The translations under genes and the position numbers were made by a program. Below the pieces are notes generated by a model. The model ran no database searches, was not told where the DNA came from, and saw only the letters and a list, made by a program, of their open reading frames with translations. Below are positions 45,029 to 51,986 of a stretch of DNA of 64,000 nucleotides, piece by piece (within the stretch, counting starts at the first letter, position 1; each line of letters opens with the position of its first letter). Location of the stretch: contig JAFLBR010000010.1 of assembly GCA_017303795.1 (NCBI GenBank), forward strand, positions 65,447-129,446, written 5' to 3'. This stretch comes from Cytophagales bacterium. Its GTDB lineage: Bacteria > Bacteroidota > Bacteroidia > Cytophagales > Cyclobacteriaceae.

Positions 45029-46153
45029 ATGGCACAACCCGAAGAAGAATTTTCAGCAGCAGAAATAAATCGCTATAGCCGCCACTTTGTATTGCCACAA
45101 TTTGGGAAACCTGCTCAGCAAAAGTTAAAGGCTGCACGGGTAACAGTTGTGGGGGCTGGCGGACTGGGTAGTCCGGTGTTGCAATACCTCGCTGCCGCGG
45201 GAGTTGGTTACATTCAGATAATCGACTTCGATACCATTAGCATTTCGAACCTGCAACGGCAAGTACTTTTTACTACTACTGATCTGGATAAGCCTAAAGC
45301 CACTATAGCTGCCGAGCGATTGCTGGCGCTTAATCCCATGTTAAAGATTGAAGCGGTGCTGCAAAAAATTACCGCAGCCAATGCACTGGAGTTATTGAAA
45401 CATGCGGATGTGGTAGTGGATTGTACCGATAACTTTCCTACGCGGTATCTGCTTAACGATGCCTGTGTGTTGCTCAACATTCCATATGTGTTCGGGTCTG
45501 TATTTCGGTATGAAGGTCAGGTGGCGGTATTTAATTACGAGCAAGGTGCCAACTACCGCGACTTCTACCCCACTCCGCCCGATGCCGGTTCGGTGCCCAA
45601 CTGCGAAACCGGAGGTGTGCTGGGTGTTTTAACCGGAATAATCGGCTCGTTGCAAACGAATGAAGTTATTAAAATTATAACCGGCATTGCCAAACCCTTG
45701 GCGGGAGAAGTATTGCTGGTTGATTCAGTAACGTTAGAATTTCAGCGATTAAAAGTGCCACAACGAAATTCGAGGCAATCGATAAAAAGTTTAATAGATT
45801 ATGATGTATTTTGTGGAGTTAAAATCAAAACAACTATGAAAGAAGTAACCGTACAGGAATTAAAAGCAATGTTGGATAGCAAAGCTGATTTTCAATTAAT
45901 AGATGTGCGCGAGCCGCACGAGTTTGACATCTGCAACCTGAATGGTGAATTGATTCCGCAAGGCGACATACCGGCATCGGTAGATAAAATTGCCAAAGAC
46001 AAACAAGTGGTGATTCATTGCCGCAGCGGTGCGCGTAGTGGCAATATGGTGCAATGGCTCGAAAAGAATCATGGCTTTACTAACCTGTATAATCTTAAAG
46101 GTGGAGTTCTTGCTTGGGCGAAAGAGATTGACTCTAGTATGCCGACTTATTGA
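45029..46153 (+). CDS. moeB: MoeB/ThiF-type adenylyltransferase fused to rhodanese
   Basis: A 374-residue fusion. The N-terminal ~250 residues form an E1-like adenylyltransferase with VVGAGGLGSPVLQYLAAAGVG, IIDFDTISISNLQRQ and the catalytic aspartate region DVVVDCTDNF. The last ~100 residues form a rhodanese domain with the active loop VIHCRSGARSG. It activates the C-terminus of a small sulfur carrier (MoaD or ThiS) and can pass sulfur from rhodanese. The usual CxxC zinc pairs of E. coli MoeB are missing: NYRDFYPTPP stands where PCYRC would be. Molybdopterin, thiamine or tRNA thiolation cannot be distinguished here. Confidence 0.88.
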   Translation: MAQPEEEFSAAEINRYSRHFVLPQFGKPAQQKLKAARVTVVGAGGLGSPVLQYLAAAGVGYIQIIDFDTISISNLQRQVLFTTTDLDKPKATIAAERLLALNPMLKIEAVLQKITAANALELLKHADVVVDCTDNFPTRYLLNDACVLLNIPYVFGSVFRYEGQVAVFNYEQGANYRDFYPTPPDAGSVPNCETGGVLGVLTGIIGSLQTNEVIKIITGIAKPLAGEVLLVDSVTLEFQRLKVPQRNSRQSIKSLIDYDVFCGVKIKTTMKEVTVQELKAMLDSKADFQLIDVREPHEFDICNLNGELIPQGDIPASVDKIAKDKQVVIHCRSGARSGNMVQWLEKNHGFTNLYNLKGGVLAWAKEIDSSMPTY

Positions 46154-46194
46154 TAACCTGATGTGATGTTCCAAATCGCAAATCACCATTCACC

Positions 46195-46269
46195 AATCAA
46201 TAATCACAAATCAAAGGCTAAGATTTTTAGAAAGAAATATCTGTGATTAGCGACTTGTGATGATTGATT
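46195..46269. repeat. imperfect inverted repeat in the moeB-greB gap
   Basis: AATCAATAATCACAAATC (46195-46212) and GACTTGTGATGATTGATT (46252-46269) are 18-base arms matching at 16 positions, enclosing about 39 bases. The flanking sequence from about 46170 is filled with related AATCAC/CAAATC oligomers. It could form a large stem-loop, or it may simply be decayed intergenic repeats. Confidence 0.6.
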
Positions 46270-46307
46270 TAGGATTTTTGAGTGAATGCATGAGTTGACT
46301 GTCTAAC

Positions 46308-46781
46308 ATGAAGACATTACTGATCACCCCCGAAGGGCTAGAAAAATTAAAAGCAGAGTTAGATCATCTCTGGCGGGTGGAGCGGCCTGACACCACACAA
46401 AAGGTTTCGTGGGCAGCCAGCCTGGGCGATCGTTCTGAAAATGCCGACTACCATTACAACAAAAAACGCTTACGCGAAATCGATAAGCGCATTCTTTATC
46501 TACGCAAGTGCATTGACGATTTAAAGGTGGTGAACTACTCTCCTTTTCAGGAAGGCAAAGTAATGTTTGGCGCGTGGGTGGAGATAGAAAACGATAAAGG
46601 CAAGCAAATCCGCTTTCGCATTGTAGGCTCCGAAGAAATTATTAACGTGAAAGATTACATCTCGATGGATTCGCCAATGGCACAAGCACTGCTGAACAAA
46701 GTACCAGGCGATGAAGTAATTGTAAAAACGGCTACTGCTCAGTTTATTTGGCGGATTAAGAAGATTGAATATTTGAAATAG
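46308..46781 (+). CDS. greB: transcription elongation factor GreB-type
   Basis: The 157-residue protein has an N-terminal coiled-coil of GreA/GreB form. The family sequence SLGDRSENADYHYNKKRLREIDKRI contains the acidic tip (D and E before NADY) that stimulates RNA-polymerase transcript cleavage. The C-terminal FKBP-like domain includes VEIENDKGKQIRFRIVGSEE. The KKRLREIDKRI string is more GreB-like than GreA-like. It releases stalled polymerase. The gene converges with a membrane protein gene, overlapping by 26 bases. Confidence 0.92.
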   Translation: MKTLLITPEGLEKLKAELDHLWRVERPDTTQKVSWAASLGDRSENADYHYNKKRLREIDKRILYLRKCIDDLKVVNYSPFQEGKVMFGAWVEIENDKGKQIRFRIVGSEEIINVKDYISMDSPMAQALLNKVPGDEVIVKTATAQFIWRIKKIEYLK

Positions 46782-47286
46782 TCTGAGCCGTCATACTGGC
46801 CAGCTTCTTAATCAACCGTTGACATTGCCATAAAAGTAATCCGCCCACAACACCAAATGAACAATCAATTAGCCGCCAGAAATAAGGAATGCCTCTAACC
46901 TCGCCAGCAATCCAGGCAAATGGAATTATACTCGCGCAGGCTATAATACCAAATTGTACCACCCAAATGTTTCGTACTGGCTCACGAAATGGTCCGATAA
47001 AAGCAACTGCAATTATCAAGTGCGCAAAGCCAAGCCAATCGGTACCATAGGCTATAAATGGATAGCGGGAATCTGTTTCTTGAATACCCGTATACACCAA
47101 CTCCAGCCAATTTGTAAGGGCATTATTCCAATTATACTGCTCTATATAAGTGTGACTTATTTCTAGCTGAGCCTTTATAGGAAATGCCGTAAGTCCACTT
47201 ACAATAAGTCCTGCTATAATTAGCAAGAGCAACAACCTGATTTTTTTCTGAAGACAATCTCCTGTTGGAAGTAAATGCTTGGTCAT
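46756..47286 (-). CDS. hypothetical four-helix membrane protein
   Basis: This 176-residue protein has about four hydrophobic segments: RLLLLLIIAGLIVSGLTAFP near the start, DWLGFAHLIIAVAFIGPF, VVQFGIIACASIIPFAWIAG and LIDCSFGVVGGLLLWQC. No active-site motif is visible. I chose the start at 47286; an upstream ATG at 47313 would add nine residues and sit immediately beside a 20-bp perfect palindrome (47318-47337). Its 3' end overlaps greB. Function unknown. Confidence 0.75.
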   Translation of the reverse strand: MTKHLLPTGDCLQKKIRLLLLLIIAGLIVSGLTAFPIKAQLEISHTYIEQYNWNNALTNWLELVYTGIQETDSRYPFIAYGTDWLGFAHLIIAVAFIGPFREPVRNIWVVQFGIIACASIIPFAWIAGEVRGIPYFWRLIDCSFGVVGGLLLWQCQRLIKKLASMTAQTISNIQSS

Positions 47287-47317
47287 TTCTATAATGATTA
47301 GATCGTTTCTCAAAATT

Positions 47318-47337
47318 AATTAAAAGTACTTTTAATT
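47318..47337. promoter_or_regulatory. 20-bp perfect palindrome upstream of the membrane protein gene
   Basis: AATTAAAAGTACTTTTAATT is a perfect 20-bp inverted repeat with no central spacer. It ends 31 bases before the chosen start of the gene at 46756-47286. A homodimeric regulator could bind here; the sequence is A/T-rich, so chance palindromy is also possible. Confidence 0.5.
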
Positions 47338-47420
47338 TAAAAGTAAAATCATAAAAAAACCAATTGCTTAACCAACTGATTTATATCTCTTTAAAAGACC
47401 AATAGCTTATTATTTTCTAC

Positions 47421-47475
47421 ATCAGGCCGCAATGCATTCCCCAACAGGTATTCAACGAAAACATTGCAGCCTGAT
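47421..47475 (-). terminator. stem-loop downstream of the seven-repeat lipoprotein gene
   Basis: ATCAGGCCGCAATG (47421-47434) pairs with CATTGCAGCCTGAT (47462-47475) at 13 of 14 positions across a 27-base loop. It begins five bases after the stop of the gene at 47481. The T-tract on the minus strand is weak. Confidence 0.55.
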
Positions 47476-47480
47476 TTATA

Positions 47481-48461
47481 CTATTTCACAAAAAGTGCTC
47501 TTACTTCGCCTTGCAAATCTTTACTCAATTGTACTTCACCATCTTTGTGCCAGTACAAAGCAAGATTTCCTGTGTAGCCACCAACATAAACATCATCACC
47601 CGAAACAGCAACAGCGAAGGCATTTTCAAACCCTCCGTTTCTAAACACACGTACAGGTGTTCCGTTTTTCCAATAGGTTGCAATGTTGTTCTCGCGTCCG
47701 GATACATGTACATCATTGCCGGAAACAAAAATACCACGTGCTTCAGCAGCGTGTGTGCCATCGGTTAAGTAGGTTATGTTTCCATTTTTCCAATAACAGG
47801 CACGATATACACCAGCTTTATTTTCCCAACCGGCTACATATACATCATTTCCCGAAACGAATATTTTTGCCGCAACGGTAATCTCATCCGACAAGAAAAT
47901 TTTCGTGCTATTCTTCCAATAGGTGGCTACCTGTTTGCCTCCATTCCAGGCAATGCCTGCCACGTACACATCACTGTTTTGCACAAACATATCGTTTACA
48001 AATTCGGTGTAAGTACCATCTGAAATCTGTTGTGGCGCTCCGTTTTTCCAAACGGTGGCAGCGGCCTTATTTGAAATAAATGCCGTTCCGGCCACATACA
48101 CATCACCATTTGAAACCACAATGGCATTAGCAGAAGAGTAATCGTCATCGAGAGAAACTTCTACGCCATTTTTCCAGTAAGTGGCAAGGTTTGTTCCTTT
48201 GTTTACTATCCCACACAAATACACATCTGAATTGTCCACCCACATGTCTAATACACTGCTCTGGTGCGTTCCATCACTCACGATGGTTTCTGTTCCGTTT
48301 TTCCACCAGGTGGCACGGCCAACACCGCCCTTTATTATTACGCCTGCTGCGTAAACATCTTTCTCAGTCGGAGTAGTCGGGTCAGGAGAATTGTCATCAT
48401 CACCGCAAGCCGAAAAAAAGAATACTGCATACAATAGGATCACAGAAATGGAGATTTTCAT
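47481..48461 (-). CDS. seven-repeat WKNG lipoprotein, probable beta-propeller
   Basis: The 326-residue protein has a lipoprotein signal (VFFFSACGDDD) and then seven repeats of about 40 residues. Each has the form DVYVAG...ATYWKNG...LSDGT...IFVSGN. Seven such units strongly suggest a closed seven-bladed propeller exposed outside the membrane. No catalytic residues are evident, and ligand binding is the likely role. I used the start at 48461 because it yields a clean lipoprotein signal; the frame is open upstream to 48590. It lies 152 bases downstream of the response-regulator gene on the same strand. Confidence 0.8.
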   Translation of the reverse strand: MKISISVILLYAVFFFSACGDDDNSPDPTTPTEKDVYAAGVIIKGGVGRATWWKNGTETIVSDGTHQSSVLDMWVDNSDVYLCGIVNKGTNLATYWKNGVEVSLDDDYSSANAIVVSNGDVYVAGTAFISNKAAATVWKNGAPQQISDGTYTEFVNDMFVQNSDVYVAGIAWNGGKQVATYWKNSTKIFLSDEITVAAKIFVSGNDVYVAGWENKAGVYRACYWKNGNITYLTDGTHAAEARGIFVSGNDVHVSGRENNIATYWKNGTPVRVFRNGGFENAFAVAVSGDDVYVGGYTGNLALYWHKDGEVQLSKDLQGEVRALFVK

Positions 48462-48612
48462 AATGCTTTTTTTAGTTGTCTCTGTCAGCAAAATTGTTCT
48501 GCTGATGTGGTGCAAAGATTTAAAACAATATGAAGGCAGGGTATCGTATAAAAGGTGTATTTTTTGGCCGTTTCGATAAACGCAGGTCATTAGCTGACCA
48601 TAATTGTAAATG

Positions 48613-49227
48613 CTATATAATTCCTGTCTTAATTGCCTTACCGATAAGTGAAGCCGTGTTCTTTACTTCAAATTTTTCGATAATACTTTTACGATGTGTA
48701 TTTACGGTTGGGACGCTAATAAAAAGTTTATCCGCTATTTCGGTATTGGTAAGACCTTCGGCTATGAGTTGCAACACTTCTTTCTCGCGCCTGGTAATAA
48801 CGGGTTGTTGTGGCTGTGGTTCGTTTAAGGAATGCATCACTTCCTCGCTGAAATAGGTTTCTCCGCTTACAACCAACTCAATCGCCTCCAGTAATTCTTC
48901 TTTAGTGGCGTTCTTCAATACATAGCCCGAGGCACCGTTATCCATCATGTTGCGCACAACTGCCTGCTGATTAAAAGTGCTTAGGCCTACAATTAAAAGA
49001 CTGGGATATAACTTCTTCACTTCCTTACACAACTCCGTACCGCTTTTGTCGGGTAGATTTACATCCATCAGGATCACATTGGGCTGATGACGTTTCAAAT
49101 AATCGAGGCACGAAGCAGCATTCATGGCGTGCCCCATCCATTCAATATTTTTTTCATTTTGCAATAGCGACCGAATGCCCTCAATTACGAGGTAATGATC
49201 ATCTACGATAAAGATGCTCGTCTTCAT
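48613..49227 (-). CDS. NarL/LuxR-type response regulator
   Basis: A 204-residue two-domain regulator. The receiver domain has the acidic pair D9-D10, the phosphoacceptor D55 in VILMDVNLPD and K105. The C-terminal LuxR-type helix-turn-helix (LTNTEIADKLFISVPTVNTHRKSIIEKF) binds DNA as a dimer. It overlaps the kinase gene by four bases (ATGA), so the pair is translationally coupled. An 18-bp motif present three times near the kinase and the adjacent secreted-protein genes is a candidate target. Confidence 0.94.
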   Translation of the reverse strand: MKTSIFIVDDHYLVIEGIRSLLQNEKNIEWMGHAMNAASCLDYLKRHQPNVILMDVNLPDKSGTELCKEVKKLYPSLLIVGLSTFNQQAVVRNMMDNGASGYVLKNATKEELLEAIELVVSGETYFSEEVMHSLNEPQPQQPVITRREKEVLQLIAEGLTNTEIADKLFISVPTVNTHRKSIIEKFEVKNTASLIGKAIKTGII

Positions 49228-51170
49228 GCTATACTCATTTCAATCATAACCGAAGTGCCTTTGCCGGGCGAAGATTGCACATCTAACCTGCCTTTCAAAA
49301 AATCAACGCGGCTCTGAATATTCTGCCAGCCCATACCTGCTGATTGATTTAGTCTTTTTGGATCGAATCCAACTCCATCATCTTCTACTGTAATGGCCAA
49401 TAGCTTTTCCTTTTCAAGCCGGTGTACCTGCACCAACACATTTTTAGCCTTGGAGTGTTTCAGCGCGTTGGATACCAACTCCTGTACAACACGATACACC
49501 GCAACCGCCAGTGTCTGCTCTATTGCAGTGTTGTTAATACCAGCCGATTGATACGTGATGCGCATTACATCGGTGCGATCAATCTCTGTACAAAATTCTT
49601 TCAGGGCAGTATCCAATCCATACTTCAGCAACATTTCGGGCATCATGTTGTGGGCTACCCTGCGCATCTCTCGAATGGAGCTATCCAGCATGTCAATGCT
49701 TCGCTCAAAAGCCTGCGCATTGTCGGGCGTCATTACTAAATTTCCTTTCATATTGTTTAACGAGAATTTTATTCCACTCAGCATTCCGCCTAAGCCATCG
49801 TGCAAATCTTTGGCAAGGCGGGTACGTTCTTGGGCTTCACCTTTTAGCACGGCCTCGGTTGCGGCAAGTTGTTTTTCAGATTCCAGCTCTTCAATTTTTG
49901 CTTGCTGCAATTTCTGTCGATGACGATAGTTTCGGTATGAGAGTAACAAGATCAGTAATAAGGCAACCGCGCCTGCACCCAGAAAATAGTTGAGTGTGGT
50001 TTTTTTATCGAGCTGCGCTTGCTGAAGTTTTAACTGCGTTTCCTTTTTTTCAGTCTCATATTTGGTTTCAAATTCAGTGGAAAGCGTTTGTACGTTATCA
50101 GCGTTAATACTGTCATTAAGCGCATCCTCTTTTTCTTCAAATAGGTGTGCCGATTTTAAATCCTGATTGGCATACGAAATATCTGCCAACAGATTGTACA
50201 ATTTCAATTTTTGTTTGCGGTTACTATTTTCTAAAGCTAGGTTAAGTGCAGAATCAGCATACTTCCGGGCCTCTGGGTAATTCTTTTTTTCCACGTAATA
50301 CATGGCCAGTCCTTTTAGTGCGATGGTTTGTGTTTCTACCAAATCCATTTCTTTTGCAATGCCGTAGGCTTTTTCAAATTTCGGTTTGGAAGCCTCCAAT
50401 CGCCCAAGCTTATAATCTATATCGGCCAAGTTAAGCAGTATTGCCGCCTCGCTGTATTGATCTCCGATTCTTTGGCTTATTTGCCATGCTTGCTTAAAGT
50501 AATATTCAGCCGAATCATATTTATTTAGACTTTCGTAAACAATACCCAGATTGCTTAAACAATACGATTGATTCAAGGGGTCGTTTACATCCTTGGCAAA
50601 AATTTCAAGTCCCTTTTTTCCATACTCAATAGCTTTTTGATATTGGGTAAGATCCGTGTAAATATTTTGGATATTACTATAAGCAATACCGAGCATACGT
50701 TTATTGCCCAGCTTATCCAAAACAGGCAATACCTGCATATACAGATATAGTGCAGAGTCGTGTTTTGAAATCATTTGAAAACAATTTGCTGTATTGAAAG
50801 TAGTCTTTGCAATGTTTAGCTCATCATTCAATTGCTTTGCCAGCACCATTGCTGCTTTGTTTAAGAGAAGCGAGGAGTCGAACTTGCCTTGCATATTAAG
50901 CACAGCAGTATAATAAGCTACAAATTTTATCTCTCCGGTTTTATAATCTAGTTTTTTACTCAATTGTAACGATTGACGATAGTATTGCTTGGATGTTTCC
51001 GGGGCAAACCTTTCGTACTGCTCTCCTATATCCAGTAGTAATAACACTTTGCTGCTGTCTTCTTTTGCAGTCTTTACTACCTGCAGCAAACTATCTAAAT
51101 GGTTAGCGGTTTGTGCTTGCAGTGGCAGGTACCCAACGTATGCAATGACAAAAATGAAAAATGACCTCAT
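49224..51170 (-). CDS. TPR-containing sensor histidine kinase (HisKA_3)
   Basis: This 648-residue kinase has a signal peptide (ending PLQAQ) and a periplasmic region of TPR-like helices to about residue 340. Coiled-coil sequence and one transmembrane segment (FLGAGAVALLLILLLSY) follow. The cytoplasmic part has the HisKA_3 dimerisation helix with H457 in KDLHDGLGGML and a HATPase domain (ELVSNALKHS, DDGVGFDP). It presumably senses a periplasmic protein-protein signal and phosphorylates the response regulator encoded next. The start at 51170 was chosen for the signal peptide. It is divergent from the secreted-protein cluster. Confidence 0.92.
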   Translation of the reverse strand: MRSFFIFVIAYVGYLPLQAQTANHLDSLLQVVKTAKEDSSKVLLLLDIGEQYERFAPETSKQYYRQSLQLSKKLDYKTGEIKFVAYYTAVLNMQGKFDSSLLLNKAAMVLAKQLNDELNIAKTTFNTANCFQMISKHDSALYLYMQVLPVLDKLGNKRMLGIAYSNIQNIYTDLTQYQKAIEYGKKGLEIFAKDVNDPLNQSYCLSNLGIVYESLNKYDSAEYYFKQAWQISQRIGDQYSEAAILLNLADIDYKLGRLEASKPKFEKAYGIAKEMDLVETQTIALKGLAMYYVEKKNYPEARKYADSALNLALENSNRKQKLKLYNLLADISYANQDLKSAHLFEEKEDALNDSINADNVQTLSTEFETKYETEKKETQLKLQQAQLDKKTTLNYFLGAGAVALLLILLLSYRNYRHRQKLQQAKIEELESEKQLAATEAVLKGEAQERTRLAKDLHDGLGGMLSGIKFSLNNMKGNLVMTPDNAQAFERSIDMLDSSIREMRRVAHNMMPEMLLKYGLDTALKEFCTEIDRTDVMRITYQSAGINNTAIEQTLAVAVYRVVQELVSNALKHSKAKNVLVQVHRLEKEKLLAITVEDDGVGFDPKRLNQSAGMGWQNIQSRVDFLKGRLDVQSSPGKGTSVMIEMSIA

Positions 51171-51197
51171 ACGCTTCAACGCATTTATACAGAGATA

Positions 51198-51205
51198 CAA
51201 ATTAA
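51198..51205 (-). promoter_or_regulatory. candidate -7 box of the kinase gene
   Basis: TTAATTTG on the minus strand resembles TAnnTTTG. It begins 23 bases from the edge of motif copy 1, the same distance seen for the other two copies, and 28 bases before the kinase start. Confidence 0.4.
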
Positions 51206-51227
51206 GGATATTTTAACTCCACCAAGC

Positions 51228-51245
51228 ATCATCCTTTTTAAGGAT
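51228..51245. promoter_or_regulatory. 18-bp regulatory motif, copy 1
   Basis: ATCATCCTTTTTAAGGAT. Its inner 15 bases form a perfect dyad (ATCCTT, three-base spacer, AAGGAT). It lies between the kinase gene and the divergent secreted-protein genes and shares 15 or more of 18 bases with copies 2 and 3. Probably a response-regulator site. Confidence 0.6.
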
Positions 51246-51264
51246 TTTTCCAACACTCTTAAAT

Positions 51265-51282
51265 ATCATCTTTTTTAATGAT
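51265..51282 (+). promoter_or_regulatory. 18-bp regulatory motif, copy 2
   Basis: ATCATCTTTTTTAATGAT, starting 37 bases after copy 1. It ends at a TTG (51282-51284) that lies 20 bases before the box CACCTTTG (51305-51312), so it would sit directly against a promoter for the gene at 51341. Confidence 0.6.
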
Positions 51283-51312
51283 TGATGTCGATTTGGATGT
51301 ACCCCACCTTTG
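51282..51312 (+). promoter_or_regulatory. candidate promoter of the secreted-protein operon
   Basis: TTG at 51282-51284, a 20-base spacer and CACCTTTG at 51305-51312 resemble the Bacteroidota -33/-7 pattern. The start codon at 51341 follows 28 bases later. Confidence 0.5.
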
Positions 51313-51340
51313 TAGTATCAACATTCAAAAAATTGAAGTT

Positions 51341-51886
51341 ATGATAAAGCAAAATGTATTGTTGGCAGTGTTGTTGGCTTTAACAACAAATGTGTTTGCG
51401 CAAGACCTAACCTTCGGAAAATTTTTAGGAAGCATTAGCCCAACCAAATTTATTGGCAATGCCACCAATAAAGGCTATGAGCAACAGGTAGAAATTATTG
51501 AAGTAACTACTACGGGGCAAAGTCGTGGCACAACCGTAAGTTTAAAATTTAGTCCCTGCCCGGCCAGTGCCGATTTTATAACCCATACCCAACTCGGAAA
51601 ATTAATTTCGAAAGGTCAGGTAGAGATACTGGAAAAAAATCCTTCTAATCCGGCATTCACCAGAGTTAAGTATAAAATATACTTTGAAGATGCCCGTATA
51701 AATTCCTGCACCGATACCAAGGCTTGCAATAACCAAATGGCCACCACAGTTACACTCAATCCCCAGCGCATTTGCTGGTTATACTATAATTACGAACCAG
51801 CATCCGGAAAAATATCGGGAACAACTACAAATGGCTTCGATTTAAAATCTGGCCAAGCCTGGACGGTTACACCATATAATTTCTGA
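51341..51886 (+). CDS. secreted protein of unknown function, possible Hcp-like fold
   Basis: The 181-residue protein has a signal peptide ending TNVFAQ and a mature beta-rich domain with several cysteines (SPCPAS, INSCTDTKACNNQ, RICWLYYN). The pattern GYEQQVEIIEV, then a helix (ADFITHTQLGKLISKG), then YKIYFEDARINSC and VTLNPQRICWLYY recalls the order of elements in Hcp tube proteins. This is a weak visual likeness, and exported Hcp-like proteins would not be T6SS components. I took the start at 51341 because it gives the signal peptide. First gene of the four-gene secreted cluster. Confidence 0.7.
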   Translation: MIKQNVLLAVLLALTTNVFAQDLTFGKFLGSISPTKFIGNATNKGYEQQVEIIEVTTTGQSRGTTVSLKFSPCPASADFITHTQLGKLISKGQVEILEKNPSNPAFTRVKYKIYFEDARINSCTDTKACNNQMATTVTLNPQRICWLYYNYEPASGKISGTTTNGFDLKSGQAWTVTPYNF

Positions 51887-51986
51887 GTACGATGAAACTT
51901 TACATGCTGCAAAATACTGCTTTGAGAAAAATACAGTAAACCGAGACGACTTCATTAAAAGAAATTCAAATCATCAATTTATAGTT

